From NCBI RefSeq assembly GCF_002813445.1, contig NZ_PHHD01000001.1, forward strand, positions 1,612,001-1,676,000: 64,000 nucleotides of DNA, read 5' to 3'. A model generated the notes under the pieces. That model saw only the letters and a list, made by a program, of their open reading frames with translations, had not been told where the DNA came from and did not search any database. The DNA is from Pseudomonas tolaasii NCPPB 2192. GTDB taxonomy: Bacteria; Pseudomonadota; Gammaproteobacteria; Pseudomonadales; Pseudomonadaceae. Below are positions 8,680 to 16,225 of this stretch, piece by piece. Positions within the stretch are counted from its first letter, which is position 1. Each line of letters opens with the position of its first letter. A program made the position numbers and the translations under genes.

Positions 8680-10215
8680 ATGACTTCCCTCGCTGCCCCC
8701 GCCCTCCAGGCTGCAGCCAAACCCACTGCCGTAACTCCGCCCGTGTTCGGCCCGCGCATCATCATCGGTCTGGTTGGCGTATTGCTGGCGGTGCTGGTGT
8801 CCGGTCTCAACGAGATGGTCACCAAGGTCGCCCTTGCCGATATCCGCGGTGCGCTCTATATCGGCTATGACGAGGGCACCTGGCTGGTCGCCGCCTACAC
8901 CGCCACTTCCGTCGCGGCCATGGCTTTTGCGCCCTGGTGTTCGGTGACGTTCTCCCTGCGCCGTTTCACGTTGTGGGCCATCGGCGTGTTCACCGTGCTG
9001 GGCATCCTGTGCCCGTTTGCGCCGAACTACGAAAGCCTGCTGCTGCTGCGCACCGTGCAGGGCCTGGCCGGTGGCGCGTTGCCGCCGATGCTGATGACCG
9101 TGGCCCTGCGTTTCCTGCCCGCCAACGTCAAGTTGTACGGCCTGGCGGGTTATGCGCTCACCGCCACTTTCGGCCCGAGCCTCGGCACGCCGCTTGCCGC
9201 CTTGTGGACCGAATACGTCGGCTGGCAATGGGCGTTCTGGCAGATTGTCGCGCCGTGCCTGCTGGCCATGGCCGCCGTCGCCTACGGCCTGCCGCAGGAC
9301 CCGCTGCGTCTGGAGCGCTTCAAGCAGTTCAACTGGCGCGGCCTGCTGCTGGGTTTCCCGGCGATCTGCATGCTGGTGATCGGCCTGTTGCAGGGCAACC
9401 GCCTGGACTGGTTCGAGTCCGGCCTGATCACCTTCCTGCTGTGTGGCGGCACGCTGTTGCTGGTGCTGTTCATGCTCAACGAGTGGTCGCAACCGATCCC
9501 GTTTTTCAAGCTGCAGATGCTCGGCCTGCGCAACCTGTCCTTTGCGCTGATCGTGCTGGCGGGCGTGCTGATGGTGCTGACCTCGGTGATCCTCATTCCG
9601 TCGAGTTTCCTGGCCCAGGTGCAGGGTTACCGTCCGCTGCAAACCGCGCCAGTGATGCTGCTGATGGCATTGCCGCAATTGATCGCGCTGCCGCTGGTGG
9701 CGGCGCTGTGCAACCTGCGCTGGGTGGATTGCCGCTGGGTCTTGGGCATCGGCCTGAGCATGCTGGTGCTGTGCTGCGTGGGCAGTTCGCAGCTGACGTC
9801 GGAGTGGATTCGTGACGATTTCTACGGCCTGTACCTGCTGCAAATCTTCGGTCAGCCCATGGCCGTGTTGCCGCTGCTGATGCTGTCCACCGGCAGCATC
9901 CAGCCCATGGATGGGCCTTTTGCCTCGGCCTGGTTCAACACCATCAAGGGCCTGGCCGCCGTGATCGCCACCGCCGTACTGGACACGCTGACCACCCGGC
10001 GCCTGCATTTTCACTCGACGATGCTGGTGGACGGCCTGGGTAACGCGCCCCTGGTCGACGGCGGCGCGCCGGGCCTGGCTCACCGCCTGCACGAGCAGGC
10101 CGTGGTGCTGACGTCTTCGGACCTTTATTACGTCATGGCCGCGGTCGCGGTGGCGTTGATTCTGCTGATTTTCTGGATGCCGACGCGGATTTTTCCACCG
10201 CGCGCACCGACCTAG
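8680..10215 (+). CDS. MFS multidrug exporter, DHA2 (EmrB/FarB-like) family
   Basis: This 511-residue inner-membrane proton antiporter is expected to have about 14 helices, and long hydrophobic stretches run throughout. 'YDEGTWLVAAYTATSVAAMAFAPW' is close to the helix-1/2 region of EmrB, and 'LRTVQGLAGGALPPMLM' matches the family's antiporter motif region. The start is ATG at 8680. The adaptor gene follows after 15 bases and then an outer membrane factor, so this is the inner-membrane part of a complete tripartite pump. Typical substrates of this family are hydrophobic drugs, uncouplers and fatty acids. The actual substrate is unknown. Confidence 0.9.
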   Translation: MTSLAAPALQAAAKPTAVTPPVFGPRIIIGLVGVLLAVLVSGLNEMVTKVALADIRGALYIGYDEGTWLVAAYTATSVAAMAFAPWCSVTFSLRRFTLWAIGVFTVLGILCPFAPNYESLLLLRTVQGLAGGALPPMLMTVALRFLPANVKLYGLAGYALTATFGPSLGTPLAALWTEYVGWQWAFWQIVAPCLLAMAAVAYGLPQDPLRLERFKQFNWRGLLLGFPAICMLVIGLLQGNRLDWFESGLITFLLCGGTLLLVLFMLNEWSQPIPFFKLQMLGLRNLSFALIVLAGVLMVLTSVILIPSSFLAQVQGYRPLQTAPVMLLMALPQLIALPLVAALCNLRWVDCRWVLGIGLSMLVLCCVGSSQLTSEWIRDDFYGLYLLQIFGQPMAVLPLLMLSTGSIQPMDGPFASAWFNTIKGLAAVIATAVLDTLTTRRLHFHSTMLVDGLGNAPLVDGGAPGLAHRLHEQAVVLTSSDLYYVMAAVAVALILLIFWMPTRIFPPRAPT

Positions 10216-10230
10216 CCAAAGGGACTTCCC

Positions 10231-11289
10231 ATGAAACGCAAAGACAAAATTGCCGTCTCCGTCATCGCCGTGTTTGCCGTCGGCGTGCTGGTTTACCTGG
10301 TCGCGCCGGGCGTGCTGGGCAGCAAGCGCCAGACCACCAATGACGCCTTCATCACCGCCGATTTCACCCTCGTCGCGCCGCGTGTGGCGGGCTTCATCAA
10401 GGAGGTGCTGGTGGAAGACAACCAGCGCGTCAAGGCCGGCCAGCTGCTGGCCCTGATTGACGACCGTGATTTTCGCGCCGCCGCCCAGGCCGCTGACGCC
10501 GACGCCCTCGTCGCCCAGGCCCAACTGAAAAACGCCACCGCGACCCTGGAGCGTCAAAGCTCGGTGATCGCCCAGGCCCAGGCCACCGTGGCGGCAGACC
10601 GCGCCGAAATGGCGTTCGCCGAACATGAACTGAACCGCTACAACCATCTGGCCGGTGTCGGCGCAGGCACTGTGCAGAATGCCCAGCAAGCCAAAACCCG
10701 CATCGACCAGGCCACTGCGCGTCTGGCCAATGCCACGGCGGTGCTGGCGGCGGAGCGCAAGCAGGTGGAGATTCTGACGGCCCAGCGCGATGCTGCCGAA
10801 GGGGGGCTCAAACGCGCCCAGGCCGCGCTGGAGTTGGCCAGTTATCAACTGTCCTACACGCGCATCGTGGCGCCGGTGGACGGCATGGTTGGCGAGCGTG
10901 CGGTGCGGGTCGGCGCCTATGTGACGCCGGGCAGCAAAATCCTCGCGGTGGTGCCATTGACCGAGGCGTTTGTGGTGGCCAATTTCCAGGAAACCCAGCT
11001 GCGGCATATGCATGCCGGCCAAGCCGTGCAAGTGCGCGTCGACAGCCTTGACGGCGAGTCGCTCAAGGGCCATCTGGAAAGCCTGGCGCCGGCCACCGGC
11101 GTGACCTTTGCCTCGGTCAAACCCGACAACGCCACTGGCAACTTCACCAAGGTGGTGCAGCGCATTCCGGTGAAAATCGTGCTGGAGCCCAACCAGCCGC
11201 TGACCGAGCGCCTGCGGGTCGGCATGTCGGTGGAAGCCAGCGTCGACACCCAATCGGTCGCGCAGCAGCGCGAGGTGGCGCAGCAATGA
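10231..11289 (+). CDS. EmrA-like HlyD-family periplasmic adaptor
   Basis: The protein has 352 residues with one N-terminal membrane helix (about residues 8-28). A split lipoyl domain follows: 'FTLVAPRVAGFIKEVLVEDN' and later 'TRIVAPVDGMVGERAVRVGA'. An Ala/Gln-rich coiled-coil hairpin lies between them. It bridges the MFS exporter just upstream and the outer membrane factor just downstream, and its stop overlaps the next start as ATGA. The arrangement matches EmrA of EmrAB-TolC, with the outer membrane factor encoded in the same operon. Confidence 0.9.
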   Translation: MKRKDKIAVSVIAVFAVGVLVYLVAPGVLGSKRQTTNDAFITADFTLVAPRVAGFIKEVLVEDNQRVKAGQLLALIDDRDFRAAAQAADADALVAQAQLKNATATLERQSSVIAQAQATVAADRAEMAFAEHELNRYNHLAGVGAGTVQNAQQAKTRIDQATARLANATAVLAAERKQVEILTAQRDAAEGGLKRAQAALELASYQLSYTRIVAPVDGMVGERAVRVGAYVTPGSKILAVVPLTEAFVVANFQETQLRHMHAGQAVQVRVDSLDGESLKGHLESLAPATGVTFASVKPDNATGNFTKVVQRIPVKIVLEPNQPLTERLRVGMSVEASVDTQSVAQQREVAQQ

Positions 11290-12731
11290 AACACTTCGCC
11301 TGGCTCACCTTGAGCCTGATCAGCCTGAGCGCGTGCACCGTCGGCCCGGACTTCCACAAGCCCGAGCGCCCGCAAGTGACACAATGGGCCGAGCCCCAGG
11401 GCCGCCAGGCTGCCAGCCGCGCGGTGACCGACCCGTTGCAGGAGCGCTGGTGGGACGTGTTCCACGATGAACAGCTTTCGGCCCTCACGCGCCGCGCCAT
11501 CACCGACAACCTCGACCTGAAACTGGCCAGCAGCCGCCTGCAACAAAGCCGTGCCGTGCGCCAGGTGACCACTGCCGAGCGTTATCCCAACGTCAATGCC
11601 ACGGGTGATTACCTGCGCCAACGCGCCAGCGCCAAGGGCTTGAGCGATGCGTCGGGCCGCAATGGCCAGTCGGCCTATAACCAATGGGACATGGGCTTCT
11701 CCGCCGCCTGGGAGCTGGACTTCTGGGGCCGCGTGAAGCGCGAAACCGAAGCGGCGGATGCCACCCTGCAAGTCGCCGAAAACGACCGCCGCGCCGTGTT
11801 GCTCTCGGTGCTGGCCGAAACCGCTCAGGACTACATTCAACTGCGCGGCGTGCAAAACACCCGCGCCGTGACCGAGCAAAACCTCGACGTCGCGCGCCAC
11901 AGCCTCAAGCTCTCGCAACTGCGCCTGGCCGACGGTGTGGCGACTGACCTGGACGTGGCTGAAGCCGCCGCCCAAGTGGCGGCCATCGAAGCGCGCCTGC
12001 CGGATTTGCAGCAACGCCAGGACCAGTTGATCAACGCGTTGAGCCTGTTGATGGGCGAGCCGCCGCAAGCCTTGCACGCGCAACTGTCCAGGGACGGCGC
12101 CGTGCCGCAAAGCCAACGTCAGGTCGCCATTGGCCTGCCGTCAGAACTCGCCGAACGTCGCCCGGATATCCGCCAGGCCGAAGCGCGCCTGCATGCCGCG
12201 ACCGCCAGTATCGGCGTGGCCAAGGGGGATTTTTATCCGCGTATCACGCTGTCCGGCAGCCTCGGCTCCCAGGCCCTGCAACTGTCGGATTTTGGCTCCT
12301 GGGGCTCCCGCGCGTTTGCCTTCGGCCCGCAATTGAGCCTGCCGCTGTTCAATGGCGGGCGCCTGCAAGGCATGGTGAATTTGCGCGAAGCCCAGCAACA
12401 GGAGGCCGCGCTGGCGTATCAGCAAACCGTGCTGCGCGCCTGGCATGAAATCGACGACCAACTGACCCGCTACAACGCCAGCCAACTGCGCCGCGACAGC
12501 CTCGCTGAAGCCGTGCGCCAGAACCAGATCGCCCTGGCCACGGCGCAACATCAGTACGTGGAAGGGGTGGTGGATTTTGTCAACGTGCTCACCGTACAAA
12601 GCGCCCTGCTGGCGACGCAGGAGCAGTGGGTGGAAAGCTCCACGGGCGTGTCGCTGGCCATGGTCGGGTTGTACAAGGCACTGGGCGGCGGCTGGGAATC
12701 GGTGTATCCGCTGCAGACTGTTCAGCGTTGA
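11286..12731 (+). CDS. Outer membrane efflux lipoprotein, NodT/OprM family
   Basis: The protein has 481 residues. A signal peptide ends in a lipobox (LISLSACTVGPDF, Cys near residue 17), and the 'CTVGPDFHKPE' start is diagnostic of NodT-family channels. Two outer-membrane-efflux repeats follow, with 'RRPDIRQAEARLHAATASIGVAKGDFYPR' as the family's most conserved segment (given here only in outline). It completes the tripartite pump with the two genes upstream. Translation is probably coupled through the ATGA overlap. Confidence 0.9.
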   Translation: MKHFAWLTLSLISLSACTVGPDFHKPERPQVTQWAEPQGRQAASRAVTDPLQERWWDVFHDEQLSALTRRAITDNLDLKLASSRLQQSRAVRQVTTAERYPNVNATGDYLRQRASAKGLSDASGRNGQSAYNQWDMGFSAAWELDFWGRVKRETEAADATLQVAENDRRAVLLSVLAETAQDYIQLRGVQNTRAVTEQNLDVARHSLKLSQLRLADGVATDLDVAEAAAQVAAIEARLPDLQQRQDQLINALSLLMGEPPQALHAQLSRDGAVPQSQRQVAIGLPSELAERRPDIRQAEARLHAATASIGVAKGDFYPRITLSGSLGSQALQLSDFGSWGSRAFAFGPQLSLPLFNGGRLQGMVNLREAQQQEAALAYQQTVLRAWHEIDDQLTRYNASQLRRDSLAEAVRQNQIALATAQHQYVEGVVDFVNVLTVQSALLATQEQWVESSTGVSLAMVGLYKALGGGWESVYPLQTVQR

Positions 12732-12833
12732 TTTGAAACGTTTTGATGTAGGAACTCTCTTGATTTTGACATAGGTGAAAATGCTGGAAATTTGAGGGTT
12801 AGTCTTTCAGATTAATCCTCAAGAGCCTTCCCT

Positions 12834-13403
12834 ATGACTGTTTCTGAAAACCCTTACACGGCACCGCAGGCTGACTTAAGCCTGCCAGTAGATAGTCCTG
12901 CCACTTTTTTTGTCGTAGCACCGCGCAAATTTGTGGTGATGGTGTTGTTGTCCCAGGGCTTCTACGGGTTTTACTGGTTGTACAAACACTGGAGCATCTA
13001 TCGTGCCGCAACCGGCGCCCGAGTGTTGCCGCTGGTTCGGGCATTTTTCTCGTTTTTGTTCGTTTACGCGCTTGTGATGAAAATCAAGAATGCGCTTGAT
13101 TTGAAAGCGTTGCCTTATCGGTGGCTGCCGCGTTGCTATGCACTGGGCTGGATAACCAGCGCGTGTTTACCCTTCACCTATATTTGGTTTGTTTCGCCTT
13201 TTACCGCATTGAAGCTGGGCTTCTGCTTCGCCATTATCCAGGTCTCAATGGGCGCGCAGATTCAGTGCGCGGTAAATCACTTGGAAAATGATCCCCAAGG
13301 CAAAGCTAACTGCCGTATTACTTGGGCTAATGGAATCTGGATCGCCATCGGCGTTAGTTTCTGGGTGATTGGAATAACCTCTGCGCTCAAATCTCCCATA
13401 TAG
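12834..13403 (+). CDS. Hypothetical multi-pass membrane protein
   Basis: A 189-residue protein that I do not recognise. It begins with a polar segment containing 'NPYTAPQADL', which is common at the start of several uncharacterised Pseudomonas membrane proteins. Four or so hydrophobic stretches follow (about residues 38-50, 65-80, 98-120 and 165-182). The coding region is clearly more A/T-rich than its neighbours, suggesting an accessory origin. It faces the PP2C-like gene tail to tail and ends about 50 bases from it. No enzyme motif is visible. Confidence 0.7.
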   Translation: MTVSENPYTAPQADLSLPVDSPATFFVVAPRKFVVMVLLSQGFYGFYWLYKHWSIYRAATGARVLPLVRAFFSFLFVYALVMKIKNALDLKALPYRWLPRCYALGWITSACLPFTYIWFVSPFTALKLGFCFAIIQVSMGAQIQCAVNHLENDPQGKANCRITWANGIWIAIGVSFWVIGITSALKSPI

Positions 13404-13452
13404 GGTTCCTTGTTGGCGACTACTGACTACTCCTATCGCCGGCTGAACGGGC

Positions 13453-14124
13453 TCAACTCTGCAACAACATAAAGGTCACGTCGTCTTCCGCCGCGTAGGC
13501 GTCGAGGCTGCCTGTGGTAATGGCCGCTAGTTGGCTTTCAGGCGAGAGTTCAGCCCAGAATCCGTCTGTTGCCAAAATCCATGTTGTGTCCGGGGCTATG
13601 AGCAACGTTTCTACACACGGCTCATGGTGCCTTCGACGGCTCATGCAGTTGAGCAGTTTTTTACGGGTTGGGTTGTTCGCGATGAGCGCGTGGCTCAGAT
13701 CGCCTTTCCAGTTTGGGCCGCAGTGAGGTGGCGTCAGCCAGGTCAGGCGTTGACGCTTTTTCATATATCCCAGGCAGCAGTCTCCGGCGTGAATGGAAAT
13801 TGCTGTTTGGCCAACAACCAGTAACACAAGGTAACTGGTGGAGGCGATAGGGAAGTCAGGGCACAAGTTTGAATGCACTTCATCGAGCAAACTCAGCGTC
13901 AACTTTAATGCCGTATCGGGGCAAGCTACTTCGACGGGGATTGCTTGGGAAAAGGACCCAAGTACATGTTGGGTCATGGCCTTCGCCAACTCACCACTCC
14001 CGGGCTTGCAGGACCCGTCGGCAATAACATAAAGGCTTGTATCAGCATTGTGTGCTGAGCCGCTGGCATCGCGATTTTCTGATGAGTGGGATCCTTTGCG
14101 ACTGAGACTTAAACGAATGATCAA
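13453..14124 (-). CDS. PP2C-like serine/threonine phosphatase
   Basis: A 223-residue cytosolic protein with the metal-binding landmarks of PP2C phosphatases in order: 'ENRDASG' near residue 17, 'YVIADGSCKPG' near 33, 'AISIHAGDCCLG' near 110, 'WILATDGFWAEL' near 190 and 'AEDDVTFMLL' at the end. These match the family's acidic residues that hold two Mg/Mn ions, so it is likely active. It is short compared with typical PP2C (~240-260). It is the last gene of a three-gene operon, and its start overlaps the stop of the nucleotidyltransferase as ATGA. A phosphatase in this position is unusual and suggests it reverses or triggers a modification made by the upstream gene. That is inference. Confidence 0.75.
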   Translation of the reverse strand: MIIRLSLSRKGSHSSENRDASGSAHNADTSLYVIADGSCKPGSGELAKAMTQHVLGSFSQAIPVEVACPDTALKLTLSLLDEVHSNLCPDFPIASTSYLVLLVVGQTAISIHAGDCCLGYMKKRQRLTWLTPPHCGPNWKGDLSHALIANNPTRKKLLNCMSRRRHHEPCVETLLIAPDTTWILATDGFWAELSPESQLAAITTGSLDAYAAEDDVTFMLLQS

Positions 14125-14834
14125 GCGTGCGCTCCGAACCCAACCAAGGCATTGAGGCGCTCGTAAATCAGTGTTTCTCGATCAACATCTTGAGCAGTGC
14201 TTTGAATCACGTCCCCAAAGGCCTTCAGCCTTAGCAGTCCCGAGAGTTGATCGCTCACGAAGCGTCGCAGATCGGCGGGTGCTTCTTTCACTTCCGCGGT
14301 TAACTCTTCCCGGCCATCCAATAGGGCAATGATGTCTTCAATGTCATTGGACATCAGCACATCACCCTGTCCACGCCCTTGGTAAGCCTGAAGCTTTGCG
14401 GCGAGAAACCACGGTGCAGCAAATACCTTGATCGGCATTCCGTTGGGGAGTACGTAGGCAATGGCATTTTTCAGCCCGCCAATAAACCAGGTATTGGTAA
14501 AGCCCAATACTTTCTCATCGGTCGGCATGAAATCGACTTTCAAGGCGCCTAGCCGTAAACGGCAAGTAACCGAATCCTGGCCGGTATTCTTGAAACCTCG
14601 GGACTTCAGGCTTTCTTCCAGCCGATACCAGTCAGCGGTACCCGTCAGATGGATGACAAGATCCACATCGTCCGTACCGCGAATTGACTCAAGGGTGTAT
14701 TCGTCGGTGATGAGCAAAACGGTGGTGCATCCGCCGACAAAAGCGACTTGCTCACGCAAGTCCGTACCCAACGCCTCGGCAACCGCTTCGAGCATTTGCA
14801 GCATCATTGCGCGGTTGGACGTCACAGAATCCAC
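14121..14834 (-). CDS. Nucleotidyltransferase-fold protein (AbiEii/MNT-like)
   Basis: This 237-residue protein has the nucleotidyltransferase signature. A GG turn occurs in 'QVAFVGGCTTVLLI', followed by 'RGTDDVDLVIHL' carrying the paired catalytic aspartates, and a third acidic residue in 'ALKVDFMP'. The triad is intact, so it could transfer a nucleotide to protein or RNA, as AbiEii/MenT-type toxins do. A helical C-terminal half includes 'LAAKLQAYQGRGQGD', a segment shared with the AbiEii-like group. It overlaps the upstream winged-helix gene by 13 bases and the downstream PP2C gene by 4, so all three are expected to be co-translated. A toxin-like or defence role is inferred from this context. 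Confidence 0.72.
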   Translation of the reverse strand: MDSVTSNRAMMLQMLEAVAEALGTDLREQVAFVGGCTTVLLITDEYTLESIRGTDDVDLVIHLTGTADWYRLEESLKSRGFKNTGQDSVTCRLRLGALKVDFMPTDEKVLGFTNTWFIGGLKNAIAYVLPNGMPIKVFAAPWFLAAKLQAYQGRGQGDVLMSNDIEDIIALLDGREELTAEVKEAPADLRRFVSDQLSGLLRLKAFGDVIQSTAQDVDRETLIYERLNALVGFGAHA

Positions 14835-15451
14835 TCCCGCAGCATCGCGTCGGCGACTTTGGCTTCGCGTGGGCCGCCAATGCGGATGGCGTCCACGAGG
14901 GCCAGGAAATGGTAAAGACGTTCGTCTTTTTTTACGGCGCCAGGAACTGTTTTGTACAACGGTGTGATTTCCTGGCCTTTGTTTTTTCCGTATGCGTCAG
15001 GCCAGACCGGAATGAGATCGCCGCCACTGATCACTTTGCCCGCGAGGACAGGCGCTGCAAATGCGGTAGGTATGCCGCGCACGACTGGCCCGGGCTTTGC
15101 GGGAAAGACGTAACGAATGCCGTATCGAACGAAGTCCAAAAGTGCATCGCTTCTGACAGTGGGTTGACCACTCATGCGGTCGTTATGAATGAGGCCGATA
15201 TCTCGACATCGATTCAATGAGTTCGATACCTCACTTTTGCTCAAGGCCAGCGAAGCTGAAAGGGCACGGACGGAATAGCTTTCACTATTGTGCATGATGG
15301 GGACTTCATCAACAGTGTCTTCCCAGCCTTTCCAGTCCTGGGGCTGGCTAAGATTGGCCTCCTCGGTATCTCTTTGGTTTGCCCGCTCCTCTCTTGCTTG
15401 AAGGTCCAGGCTAATTAATTTGAATAAAATTACGATGTCCTGACTTTTCAT
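14822..15451 (-). CDS. Winged helix-turn-helix protein, first gene of the NTase/PP2C operon
   Basis: About 209 residues. A helix-turn-helix is visible around residues 70-105 of the longest frame: 'YSVRALSASLALSKSEVSNS' followed by a recognition-helix segment and 'GLIHNDRMSGQPTV'. The C-terminal half contains 'YVFPAKPGPVVRGIPTAFAA', a region often found in regulators paired with nucleotidyltransferases. I prefer the ATG at 15451, which follows a CAGG element. The ATG at 15481 lies inside a palindromic operator and would add ten residues. The protein probably binds that operator and represses its own operon. Confidence 0.7.
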   Translation of the reverse strand: MKSQDIVILFKLISLDLQAREERANQRDTEEANLSQPQDWKGWEDTVDEVPIMHNSESYSVRALSASLALSKSEVSNSLNRCRDIGLIHNDRMSGQPTVRSDALLDFVRYGIRYVFPAKPGPVVRGIPTAFAAPVLAGKVISGGDLIPVWPDAYGKNKGQEITPLYKTVPGAVKKDERLYHFLALVDAIRIGGPREAKVADAMLREWIL

Positions 15452-15466
15452 ATCGACCTGCGAGTA

Positions 15467-15494
15467 GTGTCCATCGTCCATGGACCGTGGACAC
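15467..15494. promoter_or_regulatory. 28-bp palindromic operator upstream of the HTH-NTase-PP2C operon
   Basis: A near-perfect dyad centred between 15480 and 15481. The outer arms are GTGTCCA (15467-15473) and TGGACAC (15488-15494), and the core is TCCATGGA (15477-15484). Twenty-two of 28 positions are symmetric. It lies 16 bases before the preferred start of the winged-helix gene, where a repressor would block transcription or early elongation. Autoregulation is an inference. Confidence 0.7.
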
Positions 15495-15508
15495 TTTCTT
15501 GCATAGAG

Positions 15509-15524
15509 TTGACACGAATGTCAA
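15509..15524. promoter_or_regulatory. Second inverted repeat, TTGACA arms
   Basis: TTGACA and TGTCAA are separated by four bases. On the reverse strand the TTGACA at 15524-15519 could serve as a -35 box for the HTH-NTase-PP2C operon, though no good -10 box is seen at 17 bases. It may instead be a second binding site. It also lies just downstream of the DUF3142 gene's stop. Confidence 0.35.
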
Positions 15525-16225
15525 CGATTCTGCAAAAACACCACATACCCCCGAAACCATTCATTGCCCTCAAGATACCCCGGCGCCTGCCACACCCCGC
15601 CTTGAATCAGCCCGACCTTGAACGGCAACCCCAGCCGGTTCACGCGCGGCAGATACGCCGCGTAATCAGGGATGCTGTGCCTGCCTTGATACGTTTGCAC
15701 CACCACTTCATCCACCACGCCTTTGAGCTGGGCGATGGCGGCGGGGTCGGCGTTGCTGCTCCAGTCCATCAAGCCGGTGATGCTCAGTTTCAGGTCGGCG
15801 GGCAGGCGCTGGCGCAGGTCGCGCAGGAAGTCGGCGTAGTCGTGCAGGTATTGGGTGCGGGCGTCGAAGTCGATCTGGATGCCGACCACCGGGTTGCCCG
15901 CATCACGCCAGCGTTGCACCTGGCCGAGCAGTTGGCGGTAGACGTGTTCCGGCCAATGCAACGTGTGAGCGCGGTAGACCACCCAGATTTCGCCACGGGT
16001 GAAGCGCGGCACGCTCATGCCCTGGGCGATCAGTTGCACGCCGCGCGCGGGGGCGCGGCGGGTGGAGTTGATCTGGCCCTGCAGGATGTACAGGGTTTTC
16101 GCCTGCTTGAGCACCGGCTGCGGTGTCACGCCGCTCCACAACCAAAAGGCGTCGTAGTCGCGGGCATCAACGGCGCCGAAGGCCGGGCTTGCCAGTAACA
16201 GCAAGCCGAGCCACAGGTGCTTCAC
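15521..16225 (-). CDS. DUF3142 domain-containing exported protein
   Basis: About 234 residues. The start is GTG at 16225, overlapping the upstream gene's stop (GTGA) and opening a signal peptide (KHLWLGLLLLASPAFGAVDA). The mature part fits DUF3142: a TIM-barrel-like protein with 'VVGIQIDFDARTQYL' containing an acidic pair and 'VVVQTYQGRHSIPDYAAYL'. Function is unknown, and glycoside-hydrolase-like folds have been suggested for such barrels. It is translationally coupled to the 721-residue periplasmic protein upstream, so the two likely work together in the periplasm. Confidence 0.75.
   Translation of the reverse strand: MKHLWLGLLLLASPAFGAVDARDYDAFWLWSGVTPQPVLKQAKTLYILQGQINSTRRAPARGVQLIAQGMSVPRFTRGEIWVVYRAHTLHWPEHVYRQLLGQVQRWRDAGNPVVGIQIDFDARTQYLHDYADFLRDLRQRLPADLKLSITGLMDWSSNADPAAIAQLKGVVDEVVVQTYQGRHSIPDYAAYLPRVNRLGLPFKVGLIQGGVWQAPGYLEGNEWFRGYVVFLQNR

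Noticed and set aside
8596..11286. Long reverse-strand open frame (896 codons) over the MFS and adaptor genes
   Set aside because: It lies opposite clear family genes, and its translation is His/Gln/Arg-rich low-complexity sequence, typical of antisense shadow frames in high-GC DNA.
14461..15220. Forward-strand frames over the nucleotidyltransferase and HTH genes
   Set aside because: They overlap reverse-strand genes with recognisable motifs and chained start/stop overlaps, and show no motif of their own.
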